Shown here in pieces: positions 48,599 through 58,700 of a stretch of 64,000 bases of DNA; position 1 is the stretch's first letter, and each line of letters starts with the position of its first letter. The translations under genes and the position numbers were made by a program. The notes beneath the pieces are model-generated. The model was not told the origin of the DNA. It did not search any database and saw only the letters and a program-made list of their open reading frames with translations. This DNA is from STD2-102 sp964414205 (GTDB taxonomy: Bacteria > Bacillota > Clostridia > Christensenellales > CAG-917), in NCBI GenBank assembly GCA_964414205.1, contig CAYPVP010000001.1:9795-73794 (forward strand), in the 5' to 3' direction.

Positions 48599-51295
48599 TT
48601 ATTTTTTCTTTCCACAGCAGTTTTTATATTTCAAGCCACTTCCACATGGACATGGGTCATTTCTTCCAACAATTTTTGTGACTGCAACTTCTTTTGCCTT
48701 GTTTGCTGCTTGTTGCACTTCCATTGTTTCTTTTCCGTCTTCATTTTTTTGAACCATGATTTTCATTGCGAGTGCAGCAGTTTCTTTGTGAATGTTTTCC
48801 ACCATTTCTTCAAACATTTGCCAGCCTTCTTCACGATAGGCAATGACTGGGTCACGTTGTCCATAGCCACGAAGACCAATTCCACCACGAAGTGCATCCA
48901 TTGCATCTATGTGGTCCATCCATTTTGAATCAACTGTTTTGAGCAACAAATATCTTTCAACTTCTGAAAAATCAAGTCCTTGCTCTTTGCAATCAGCAAT
49001 TTTCTTTTCATAGCAAGCAATGGCTGTTTCCATCACTTTTTCTTTCAAAACATAAACATCAAAGCATGAGCAAAGTTCCGAATTCATCAAATTTGTGTCA
49101 CGAGGCAAAACACGTTGTTCCAATGCTTGATTAAACTTTTCATAGTCCCATGTTTCATAGTCAACTGCATAATCAGCATGTGCTGTGATGATTTCTTCAA
49201 CAAGTTCTCCACACATTTCAATGATTTGGTCATGAATGTCAAGACCGTCCAAAACCTTCTTTCTTTCTTTATAGATGATTTCTCTTTGAGCATTCATGAC
49301 ATCGTCAAAAGACAAAACTTGTTTTCTGATTGAATAGTTTCTGCCTTCAACTGCTCGTTGAGCACGTTCAATTTGTTTTGTAATGAGTGGATTTGCAATG
49401 ACATCATCATCTTCAAAACCAAAACGGCTTGTCAAAGATTTGATTTTTTCACCACCAAAAATTCGAGCGACATCATCGTCCAAAGAGATGTAAAAAACAG
49501 TGCTACCCTTGTCACCTTGACGACCAGCACGACCACGCAACTGATTGTCAATTCGTCTTGATTCGTGTCTTTCAGTTCCTATTATGTGCAGTCCACCTGC
49601 TTCAATAACTTTTTCTTTTTCATCATCACACACTTTTTTGAATTCATCATACAAGCGTTGATATTCTTTTTTTGCTTTGACAAAGTCTTCATCATTTGAT
49701 TCAACCAAAGATGTTGTTTGTGCAATAATTTCAGGAGTAAAGCCATCTTTTTCCATCTTTTGTTTTGCCAAAAATTCTGGGTTTCCACCAAGCACAATGT
49801 CAGTTCCACGACCAGCCATGTTGGTTGCGATTGTGACAGTTCCAAATCTTCCAGCCTGAGCAATGATTTCTGCTTCTTGTTTGTGGAATTTAGCGTTCAA
49901 AACATTGTGTCTAATTCTTTTTCTGAGCAAGATTTTTGAAAGTTCTTCTGACTTGTCAACACTGACAGTACCAACCAAAACAGGTTGTCCTTTTGCGTTT
50001 CTTTCAATGATGTCATTTACAACAGCATTCAATTTTCCATTTATAGTTGTATAAATTTGGTCTTGTTCATCAATTCTTTGAGGTGTTTTGTTTGAAGGAA
50101 TTGTGACAACGTCCAAATTGTAAATTCCACGAAATTCATCTTCTTCGGTTTTTGCAGTTCCTGTCATACCACTGATTTTTTCATACATTCTGAAAAAGTT
50201 TTGAAAAGTGATTGTTGCAAGAGTTTTGTTTTCACAGTTGATTCTCACACCTTCTTTGGCTTCAATGGCTTGGTGCAATCCTTCCGAATAGCGACGACCA
50301 ATCATAACACGACCTGTAAATTCATCAACAATGAGAACTTCGCCATCACTGACAATATAATCTCTGTCTTTCTTCATCATGAAATTTGCACGAAGTGCTT
50401 GTTGAATGTGATGATATAGCACTGAGTTGTCCATATCAGTCATGTTTTTGATGTTGAAATATTTTTCTGCTTTTTGCAAGCCACCAATTGTTTCTTTTCC
50501 GTCTTCTGTGCTTTCGCTTTCAGTCAAAACAATGGTTTTTTCTTTTTCGGCAATTTCAAAGTCTTCGCCTTCATGCAAAGTTTTTGCAAATGCGTTTGCC
50601 TTTTTATAGAGTTCGCTTGATTTGTCACCTCTTCCAGAAATGATGAGAGGAGTTCTTGCTTCATCAATCAAAATTGAGTCAACCTCGTCAATGATTGCAA
50701 AATGCAAATCTCTCAAAACACAACTTTCTTTTGAAGTGACCATGTTGTCACGCAAAAAATCAAAACCTAGTTCATTGTTGGTGCAATAGGTTATGTCTGC
50801 TTTGTAAGCCAAGATTTTTTCTTGTGGTGGCATTTGTGGAACAATGATTCCAACTGTTAAACCAAGAAATTCATAGACCTTTCCCATCCAAAGAGCATCA
50901 CGCTTTGCCAAATAGTCGTTGACAGTGACAATGTGAACACCTTTGCCGTCAAGAGCATTGAGATAGGCTGGCAAAGTTGCAACCAATGTTTTTCCTTCAC
51001 CAGTTCCCATTTCAGCAATTCTTCCTTGGTGCAAAACAATGCCACCAATGATTTGAACAGGATAGTGACGCATGTTTAAAACACGAGTTGATGCTTCACG
51101 AACAACTGCAAAAGCATCAGGCAACAAATTGTCTAGTTTTTCACCATCTGCCAGTTTTTGTTTGAATTCAGAAGTCATAGCCTTCAATTCATCATTTGAC
51201 ATAGCAGAATACTTTTCTTCAAGAGCGATGACTTTGTCAGCAGTCTTTCTGAGTTTTTTAATTTGTCTTTCGTTCTCATTCAAAAACAATTTCAT
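48599..51295 (-). CDS. secA: Protein translocase ATPase SecA
   Basis: 898 aa motor of the Sec pathway: Walker A GTGEGKTLV, DEVDSILIDEART, the pre-protein cross-linking domain, MAGRGTDIVLGGN and RGRAGRQGD helicase motifs. The C-terminus has the SecB/lipid-binding zinc motif CPCGSGLKYKNCC, then KKK. First gene of secA-prfB-tsaD, with a promoter at 51346-51374. Confidence 0.98.
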   Translation of the reverse strand: MKLFLNENERQIKKLRKTADKVIALEEKYSAMSNDELKAMTSEFKQKLADGEKLDNLLPDAFAVVREASTRVLNMRHYPVQIIGGIVLHQGRIAEMGTGEGKTLVATLPAYLNALDGKGVHIVTVNDYLAKRDALWMGKVYEFLGLTVGIIVPQMPPQEKILAYKADITYCTNNELGFDFLRDNMVTSKESCVLRDLHFAIIDEVDSILIDEARTPLIISGRGDKSSELYKKANAFAKTLHEGEDFEIAEKEKTIVLTESESTEDGKETIGGLQKAEKYFNIKNMTDMDNSVLYHHIQQALRANFMMKKDRDYIVSDGEVLIVDEFTGRVMIGRRYSEGLHQAIEAKEGVRINCENKTLATITFQNFFRMYEKISGMTGTAKTEEDEFRGIYNLDVVTIPSNKTPQRIDEQDQIYTTINGKLNAVVNDIIERNAKGQPVLVGTVSVDKSEELSKILLRKRIRHNVLNAKFHKQEAEIIAQAGRFGTVTIATNMAGRGTDIVLGGNPEFLAKQKMEKDGFTPEIIAQTTSLVESNDEDFVKAKKEYQRLYDEFKKVCDDEKEKVIEAGGLHIIGTERHESRRIDNQLRGRAGRQGDKGSTVFYISLDDDVARIFGGEKIKSLTSRFGFEDDDVIANPLITKQIERAQRAVEGRNYSIRKQVLSFDDVMNAQREIIYKERKKVLDGLDIHDQIIEMCGELVEEIITAHADYAVDYETWDYEKFNQALEQRVLPRDTNLMNSELCSCFDVYVLKEKVMETAIACYEKKIADCKEQGLDFSEVERYLLLKTVDSKWMDHIDAMDALRGGIGLRGYGQRDPVIAYREEGWQMFEEMVENIHKETAALAMKIMVQKNEDGKETMEVQQAANKAKEVAVTKIVGRNDPCPCGSGLKYKNCCGKKK

Positions 51296-51345
51296 TATTC
51301 ACCCCGAAAACTCGGACTTTTTTGTCCAAATTTTAGCAATATATA

Positions 51346-51374
51346 ATTTTACAATATTTTTATCAATTTTTCAA
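51346..51374 (-). promoter_or_regulatory. Promoter of secA
   Basis: TTGAAA (51374-51369), 17-base spacer, TAAAAT (51351-51346) on the minus strand. Two small hairpins (GGAC/GTCC and CCGA/TCGG) lie in the short leader before the start codon. Confidence 0.7.
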
Positions 51375-51434
51375 CCATTACAACGCAATTCGTTGTTTTG
51401 TGCAACCATTACAATGCAATTTTTTGTTTTGTGC
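51373..51434. repeat. Tandem duplication of the comF 3' end
   Basis: The 31 bases 51404-51434, which include the last nine codons and stop of comF, recur directly adjacent at 51373-51403 with four differences. The downstream copy would encode almost the same C-terminus followed by the same stop. Confidence 0.8.
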
Positions 51435-52281
51435 AAGCACAAGTCAAAACATAAATTTTTTTTGGTTTTGTTTTGGCAAGCATTTTTGAACATTCATTTG
51501 CTGTTGCTCCCGTTGTCAAAACATCATCAACCAGCAAAACATTTTTTCCTTTTCCAAACCCATCATACACTCGAAAAGCATCTTCCAAGTTTTTTGCTCT
51601 CTCTTTTGCCGAAAGTTTTTTCTGTGATTGAGTTTCTCGAACTTTTTGAATTGCTTCTTCAACAGGCAAATTCAATCTTTTTGCCAGCGCATATGCAAGC
51701 AATTTTGATTGATTGAATCCACGAACCTTTTCTTCCTTTTTTGTCATTGGAACAAAAGTGACAACATCTGCATCAAATTTTTCTTCAATATATGTGTCTG
51801 CCATCATTTTTGAAAGCAAATCAATCAAATATTTTTTCTTTCCAACTTTCAACTCGTAGACTATCTTTTTTGCAAGCCCTTCATAGACAAGTGGCGAGCG
51901 TGCTTTGTCAAAAACCATCAAAGTGTTTTGACAACGCAAACAATAGTCACTTTCATCTTCAATTTGCGTTCCACACTTCAAGCAAATTTTTTTGTTGTTA
52001 AATGGCATGCTGGCAACACATTCAGAACACAAATTCAATCTAGTTTCCCAAATCAGTTCGTTGTGACAAACATCACAAGTCACATTTGGTGGAAACAATG
52101 CCATTTCAAATTGATGAAAAAATTTTATCATTTTGTTTTTAATCTTGCATCCAATTCCAATTTTATCCTTTTTGCAACAAGATTTTCCAATTTCTGATTT
52201 TTTCAATTTGTCATCATCGCCAACACTTTCTACAAAATTTTCCACATTTTCATTTCTAGGTTTTTTATCTTTGTTTTTCAT
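51409..52281 (-). CDS. comF: ComF family phosphoribosyltransferase-like protein
   Basis: 290 aa ComFC-like protein. An N-terminal extension of about 60 Lys-rich residues is atypical. Then come two Cys-pair zinc knuckles (CDVCHNEL/CSEC and CLKCG/CLRC) and a type I PRTase domain with NVLLVDDVLTTGAT as the PRPP-binding loop. ComFC is needed for DNA uptake in competent bacteria, but homologues are widespread in non-competent ones. 9 bases after recD2. Confidence 0.88.
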   Translation of the reverse strand: MKNKDKKPRNENVENFVESVGDDDKLKKSEIGKSCCKKDKIGIGCKIKNKMIKFFHQFEMALFPPNVTCDVCHNELIWETRLNLCSECVASMPFNNKKICLKCGTQIEDESDYCLRCQNTLMVFDKARSPLVYEGLAKKIVYELKVGKKKYLIDLLSKMMADTYIEEKFDADVVTFVPMTKKEEKVRGFNQSKLLAYALAKRLNLPVEEAIQKVRETQSQKKLSAKERAKNLEDAFRVYDGFGKGKNVLLVDDVLTTGATANECSKMLAKTKPKKIYVLTCACTKQKIAL

Positions 52282-52290
52282 TTTTTTGTG

Positions 52291-54519
52291 TCAGTCAAAA
52301 AGTTCCTCTTTGTTTGCTTCTTCAACTATGAGTTTTTTCAACAAACTGTTTCTTTTTGATGTTTGGTTGTTTGAAACCATAATTCTCAAAGTCTTTTTTG
52401 AGCCTACAATGACAACCATTTTTTTTGCACGAGTGACTGCTGTATAAAGCAAGTTTCTTGTCAGCAACAAATAGTTTGCATCAAGCGAAACCACAACTGC
52501 ATCAAATTCACTTCCTTGCGACTTGTGAATTGTGACAGCATAGGCAAGAGTCAACTGCTCTGCATCAGAACTTGAATATTTTGCAACTCTGTCATCTTCA
52601 AAACGAACAATCAACTGTCTTTTTGAAACATCAATCGTTTCCAAAAAGCCAATGTCACCATTGAAAACTCCAACACCTCTTTCATTTTTGCCAAAATCAA
52701 GCAAAGTCCAATCAAGTTTGTAGTTGTTGACAGTTTGCATGACTTTGTCGCCTTCACGAAACGTTGTTTCGCCAACAGTAATTTGTTTTTTCAGTGGATT
52801 GTATGGGTTCAAAGTTTTTTGCATTTCTTTGTTCAAATTTATGACCCCAGCAATTCCTCGTTTCATTGGTGACAAAACTTGAATTTTTGATGGTTGCAAA
52901 TCCAAAAACTTTGGCAAGCGTTTGACACACAAATCAAGCACAGTGTTTTTGATTTCATCTCCACCTTCTCTTTCTTCAAAGAAAAAGTCTTTTGACTTGT
53001 TTGACAAATCAGGAATTACGCCATGATTTATGTCATGAGCAGCCACAACAATTTGGCTATCTTCTGTTTGTCGATAAATTTGAGTCAAATTGCTGACAGA
53101 AAATTGTTGTGATTCAATCAAATCTGACAAAATGTTTCCAGCACCAACCGATGGAAGTTGGTCTTTGTCACCAACAAGCACAAGTCTTGTGCCACGATTG
53201 ATTGCTTTCAACAAACTGTAAAAAACAAACTCATCAACCATGCTGACTTCATCAACAATGATGACGTCAAGTGGCAACTTGTTGCTTTCGCCATAGGCAA
53301 AAGAAGTTTTGTCTTGACTCCAATCAAGTTCCAGCAAGCGATGAATTGTTTTTGCATCGCCTCCCGTTGCTTCGCTCATTCTTTTTGATGCTCGACCTGT
53401 CGGAGCAGTCAAAGCAACTTTCATGTCCAAATTTCTAAATGCGTGCAAAATGCACTTTATAATTGTTGTCTTTCCAGTTCCAGGTCCACCTGTGACAATG
53501 GCAACCCCATTGCGAATTGCATTTTCAACTGCCATTCTTTGCGAATCATGCAAAGACAAATTCATTTCTCTTTCAAAATTTTCAATTTCTTTTTCTGCAT
53601 CAGCAACAATGTCAACATTTGCTGACGAAGAAAGTTCCAAAAGTCTTTTTGCAATTCCTTTTTCCACAACAAAATTTCGTGTGAGCATAATTGCAATGCA
53701 GTCTTCTGCTTCAACTCTTTTCACCATGCCAAGCAAAACCAAATCTTCAACATTATCTCTGATTCTTTGGCAAGGATTTTCATCATCAAGTGCCAACAGT
53801 TTTTCAGTTTCTCCAACCAAGTCTTCTTCTCGGATAAAAGTGTTTCCAAGTCTGTCGGAGGTTTCTTTTAGCAAATAGATGATTCCTGCCGTAATTCTTT
53901 TGTCGCTGTTTTTTGAAATGCCCACTTTGTCAGCAATTTTGTCTGCTGTCAAAAAGCCAATTCCGTCAACAACTTCAATCAAAGAATAAGGATTTTTTGA
54001 AACTGTGCTGATTGTGCTGTCGCCAAGTGCTTTATAAATTTTCAATGACATTTTGATTGTGATTGAAAGCGATTGCAAAAACATGACTGCTTCTTGAATG
54101 TTCAAAATTTTCATATATTGACTTCCAAATTCAGTTGCTTTTTGCAAAGATATCCCTTTGACTTTTTTCAGTTCAAATGGATATTTCATTTTTTCAAGCG
54201 ACTCTAAACCATAGGTGTCAACAATCGCATCAGCCGTGACAGGGCCAAGCCCCTTGATGAGTCCACTTGACAAAAATTTTCGCATGCTGTCAAGCCTTGT
54301 TGGAGATGAAATCATAACTTTTTCAACAACAAATTGGTTTCCAAATTTTGATTGTCTTTTATATTCTCCGTCGACAACAAGTTTTTCCCCCTCGTTTACA
54401 GGTGGAAATATGCCAACAGCGGTGAGAAACTCACCGCCGTCGCACTTTAAATCTAAAACGGTATAACCCGTTTCCTCACTTCTAAAAATGATTTTTACAA
54501 TTTCTCCCTTTGCTTGCAA
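52291..54519 (-). CDS. recD2: ATP-dependent RecD2-like DNA helicase
   Basis: 742 aa superfamily 1B helicase: an N-terminal OB/helix-hairpin-helix region (LIKGLGPVTADAIV), Walker A GGPGTGKTTI, Walker B VIIVDEVSM, GDKDQLPSVGAG, and the C-terminal motif AVTIHKSQGSEFDAVV. RecD2 acts in DNA repair without RecBC. The start codon is TTG at 54519 with AGGAG seven bases upstream. 10 bases after metK. Confidence 0.95.
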   Translation of the reverse strand: MQAKGEIVKIIFRSEETGYTVLDLKCDGGEFLTAVGIFPPVNEGEKLVVDGEYKRQSKFGNQFVVEKVMISSPTRLDSMRKFLSSGLIKGLGPVTADAIVDTYGLESLEKMKYPFELKKVKGISLQKATEFGSQYMKILNIQEAVMFLQSLSITIKMSLKIYKALGDSTISTVSKNPYSLIEVVDGIGFLTADKIADKVGISKNSDKRITAGIIYLLKETSDRLGNTFIREEDLVGETEKLLALDDENPCQRIRDNVEDLVLLGMVKRVEAEDCIAIMLTRNFVVEKGIAKRLLELSSSANVDIVADAEKEIENFEREMNLSLHDSQRMAVENAIRNGVAIVTGGPGTGKTTIIKCILHAFRNLDMKVALTAPTGRASKRMSEATGGDAKTIHRLLELDWSQDKTSFAYGESNKLPLDVIIVDEVSMVDEFVFYSLLKAINRGTRLVLVGDKDQLPSVGAGNILSDLIESQQFSVSNLTQIYRQTEDSQIVVAAHDINHGVIPDLSNKSKDFFFEEREGGDEIKNTVLDLCVKRLPKFLDLQPSKIQVLSPMKRGIAGVINLNKEMQKTLNPYNPLKKQITVGETTFREGDKVMQTVNNYKLDWTLLDFGKNERGVGVFNGDIGFLETIDVSKRQLIVRFEDDRVAKYSSSDAEQLTLAYAVTIHKSQGSEFDAVVVSLDANYLLLTRNLLYTAVTRAKKMVVIVGSKKTLRIMVSNNQTSKRNSLLKKLIVEEANKEELFD

Positions 54520-54529
54520 TTTCTCGCTC

Positions 54530-55705
54530 CTATTTGAGATTTACCAATTTTTTGATTTCTTCAATTTTGTCGGTTTTTTCCCACGCAAAATCAGAATTTC
54601 CAAGATGTCCATAATTTGAAGTCTTTCTATAAATTGGTTGTTCAAGGTTCAAATGTTTGATGATTGCAAGAGGACGCAAATCAAAAACTTTTGCAATGAT
54701 TTCTTCAATTTGATTGTCTGAAACAATTCCTGTTCCAAAAGTGTCAACATTCAAAGAAATAGGCTTTGCTCTGCCAATTGCATATGAAATTTGAATTTGG
54801 CATTTTTTTGCAAGTCCTGATGCAACAATGTTTTTGGCAACATATCTTGTCATATAAAGTGCGCTTCTGTCAACTTTTGTTGGGTCTTTTCCAGAAAGAG
54901 CACCACCACCATGAGGACATGAACCACCATAAGTATCAACAATGATTTTTCTTCCAGTGACTCCACTGTCGCCGTGAGGTCCACCAGTCACAAATCTTCC
55001 AGTTGGGTTGATATAAATTTTTGTGTTTTCGTCAACAAGTTCAGATGGAATTGCAACTTTGATGATTTTGTTCAAGACACCTTCAAAAAGTTCATCATAT
55101 GAAACTTCTTCATTGTGTTGAGTTGAAATGACAACAGTGTCCACTCTTTTTGGAAGTCCATCAATATATTCAACAGTAACTTGTGATTTTCCATCAGGAC
55201 GCAACCAATTGAGTTCTCCACTTTTTCTGACTTCGGAAAGTCTTTTTGTGAGTTTGTGTGCAAGAGTGATTGCAAGAGGCATAAATTCTTCTGTTTCGTC
55301 ACAAGCATATCCAAACATCATTCCTTGGTCGCCTGCTCCAATTTTGTCAAAATCATCTTTGCCATCAAATTCACTTGCATTGTCAACACCCTGAGCGATG
55401 TCAGGTGATTGACATTGAAGTCCAGTCAAAATTGCACAAGTTTTGGCATCAAAACCAAGACTGCTGTCATTGTAGCCAATGTCATTGATGACTTCCCTAG
55501 CAATTTTTGCAATGTCAACACTGGCCTTTGAAGTGACTTCACCAATCACCATAGCCATGCCAGTTGTAGCGCAAACTTCGATAGCGCAACGCGATTTTTC
55601 ATCTTGCGCCATATAGGCATCCAGCAAAGCATCTGCGATTTGGTCGCAAAGTTTGTCTGGATGTCCTTCTGTAACACTTTCAGATGTAAACAGCATTCTT
55701 GCCAT
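54530..55705 (-). CDS. metK: S-adenosylmethionine synthetase
   Basis: 391 aa enzyme making SAM from ATP and methionine: TEGHPDKLCDQIADALLD, GAGDQGMMFGYACDET, and GGPHGDSGVTGRKIIVDTYGG-type loop (split here for brevity) in the middle domain. Its start overlaps the rpoC stop by one base (TAATG), so it is co-transcribed with rpoBC; no SAM riboswitch is seen. Confidence 0.97.
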   Translation of the reverse strand: MARMLFTSESVTEGHPDKLCDQIADALLDAYMAQDEKSRCAIEVCATTGMAMVIGEVTSKASVDIAKIAREVINDIGYNDSSLGFDAKTCAILTGLQCQSPDIAQGVDNASEFDGKDDFDKIGAGDQGMMFGYACDETEEFMPLAITLAHKLTKRLSEVRKSGELNWLRPDGKSQVTVEYIDGLPKRVDTVVISTQHNEEVSYDELFEGVLNKIIKVAIPSELVDENTKIYINPTGRFVTGGPHGDSGVTGRKIIVDTYGGSCPHGGGALSGKDPTKVDRSALYMTRYVAKNIVASGLAKKCQIQISYAIGRAKPISLNVDTFGTGIVSDNQIEEIIAKVFDLRPLAIIKHLNLEQPIYRKTSNYGHLGNSDFAWEKTDKIEEIKKLVNLK

Positions 55706-58700
55706 TATTCTCTTTCTCCTTCGACAGTTTCGTTAGATTCTGTCGTTTCTTCTTTGTGTGCTGGAACAGTTGTAATGTTCTTGTAGTCTTTCATTCCAGT
55801 TCCTGCTGGAATAAGTTTACCGATGATGACGTTTTCTTTGAGTCCTTCGAGACGGTCAATCTTGTTTTTGATTGCTGCTTCTGTCAAAACTCTTGCTGTT
55901 TCTTGGAAAGATGCAGCAGACAAGAATGATTCGGTTGCAAGAGCAGCCTTGGTGATTCCGAGCAATGTGCGTTTTGCAGTTGCAGGTTCGCCACCTTTCA
56001 TAATTGCCTTTTCGTTTTCTTCTTCAAAGAGGAAAGAATCAACCAAAGTTCCAGGAAGCATATCAGTGTCGCCTTGTTTTTCAACTCTGACTTTTTTGAG
56101 CATTTGTCTGACAACAACTTCAATGTGCTTGTCGTTGATTTCAACACCAGCAGAACCATAGGCAGATTGAACTTCTTTTGTAAGATATTCTTGAACGCCC
56201 TTGATACCCTTTGCTCTAAGCATGTCTTGTGGGTTGATTGAACCTGCTGAAAGTGGATCACCTGGTTCAACCATGTCGCCATTTGCAACCTTAAATTTGA
56301 TTCCATAAGGCATTGCATATGATTTTTGTTCACCATCAGAACCTGTGACAACAACTTCACGTTTGTCATCGCTGATGTTGACAATTCCTGCGTTTTCTGT
56401 GATGACTGCTTGTCCCTTAGGGTTTCTTGCTTCAAACAATTCAACGACACGTGGGAGACCTTGTGTGATGTCATCAGATGTTGCGATACCACCAGAGTGG
56501 AAGGTTCTCATTGTCAACTGTGTTCCAGGTTCACCGATTGATTGTGCAGCGATAACACCAACTGCTTCACCAATCTTGACAGTGTTTCCACTTGCCATAT
56601 TCTTTCCATAGCATTTTGCACAAACGCCATTTTTTGATTTGCAAGTCAAAACGCTTCTAATCAAAACTTTTTCAATTCCTGCTTTTTCAACAGCCTCTGC
56701 TTGGTCAGGTGAAATCATTTCTCCTGCATTGACCAAAATTTCGCCTGTCTTTTCATCAATGACATCATTGATTGAATATCTACCAGAAATTCTGTGGCTA
56801 AGTTTTTCGATGATTGCACCTTCAACTTCGCCTTTGATTGCTGAAACCCAACTTCCACGAGAATCGCCACAATCAGGTTCTGAAACAATGACATTGTGAG
56901 AAACGTCAACCAATTTTCTTGTCAAATAACCAGAGTCAGCAGTTTTCAAAGCCGTGTCAGCCAAACCTTTTCTTCCACCGTGAGAAGAAATGAAGTATTC
57001 CAAAACTGAAAGTCCTTCACGGAATGATGCCTTAACTGGCAATTCGATTGTTCTACCTGTTGTATCGCTCATCAAACCACGCATACCAGCAAGTTGTCGA
57101 ATTTGGCTCATGCTACCACGAGCACCAGAGTTTGCCATCATCCAAATTGGGTTGAAGTCATCAGCAGAGTGTTTGAGTTCTTTTTCAACAGCAGAAGATG
57201 CTGTGTTCCAAATTCCAACAACTTTTTCATAGCGTTCATCATCTGTGACGATACCACGTGAATACATTTTTTCGACTTGAACAACATCTTTTTCTGCTTG
57301 TTCAATGATTCCTTTCTTTGTGTTTGGAATTGTCATGTCGAAAAGTGAAGCAGTGATTGCACCAATTGTTGAATATTTGTAGCCAAGTGATTTGATTTTG
57401 TCCAAAACAACGGCTGTGTCGGTTGCACCATGATACTTGAAGCAGTTGTCAACAATCATAGAAAGTTGTTTCTTTCCAACAGCCTTTGCTTTCATGCCGA
57501 GAATTTTTTCAACTTCGTCACGGAGCAAGTCAACATCGTGTTTGTTTTCTTCATTTTCAAAATCAAGTTCTTTGTTTTGTTCAAACAAATCAACCATTTT
57601 TTGTGCTTTTTGAATGTTGAGTTCGTTTTTGAATTTCTTTGTGATTGCAGTCATTTCAGCAACAAACTTCTCATCAACTGATTGAGCGCCTGTGCAAAGA
57701 TTTTTGAGTGCAACAAATTGTCTTTCATCAATAGCAGCACGAACACCCAAAATTCCTTCAACTTCCAAAACTCCAAAGTCTTTGTCGTTTGTTCTGTCAA
57801 CAAATTTCAAATCTTGTGGCAAAGCGTCGTTGAAAATTGAACGTCCAAGTGTTGTGTGAAGCATTTCGGTGTATTCAGTTCCGTCTGCCTTTTGAATTTT
57901 TTGTCTAACATAGATGAGAGATTGAAGTGTCAACTCATTGTTTGCATATGCCATCATTGCTTCATCAAAAGAAACAAAACTCTTTCCTTCACCCTTTGCA
58001 CCTGGTTTGATGATTGTCAAATAGTATGAACCAATGACCATATCTTGTGTAGGTGAAACGATTGGACGACCATCTGACAATTTCAAAATGTTGTTTGTTG
58101 AAAGCATCAAAATTCTTGCTTCAACTTGTGCTTCGATTGAAAGTGGAACGTGAACAGCCATTTGGTCACCGTCGAAGTCAGCGTTGAATGCTGAACAAAC
58201 GAGTGGGTGAATTTTGATTGCTCTGCCTTCCACCAAAACAGGTTCAAATGCTTGAATTGAAAGTCTGTGAAGTGATGGAGCACGGTTCAACAAAACTGGG
58301 TGATCTTTGATGACATTTTCCAAAATGTCCCAAACTTTCTTTTGGCTCTTTTCAACATATTTTTTTGCACTCTTGATGTTGTTTGAAAGTCCTTGTGCAA
58401 CAAGTTCTTTCATGACAAAAGGCTTGAAAAGTTCAAGTGCCATTTCTTTTGGAAGACCACATTGATACAATTTGAGTTCAGGACCAACAACGATAACTGA
58501 ACGACCAGAATAGTCAACACGTTTTCCGAGCAAGTTTTGACGGAAACGACCTTGTTTTCCTGACAACATGTCTGTCAAAGATTTGAGGTTTCTTCCACCA
58601 GCACCAGTGACAGCCTTGTTTTTTCTGTTGCTGTTGTTGATGAGAGAATCGACTGCTTCTTGAAGCATACGCTTTTCGTTTCTGACAATGAGGTCAGGAG

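Noticed and set aside
54530..55705. SAM riboswitch controlling metK
   Set aside because: metK overlaps the rpoC stop by one base, leaving no room for a leader.
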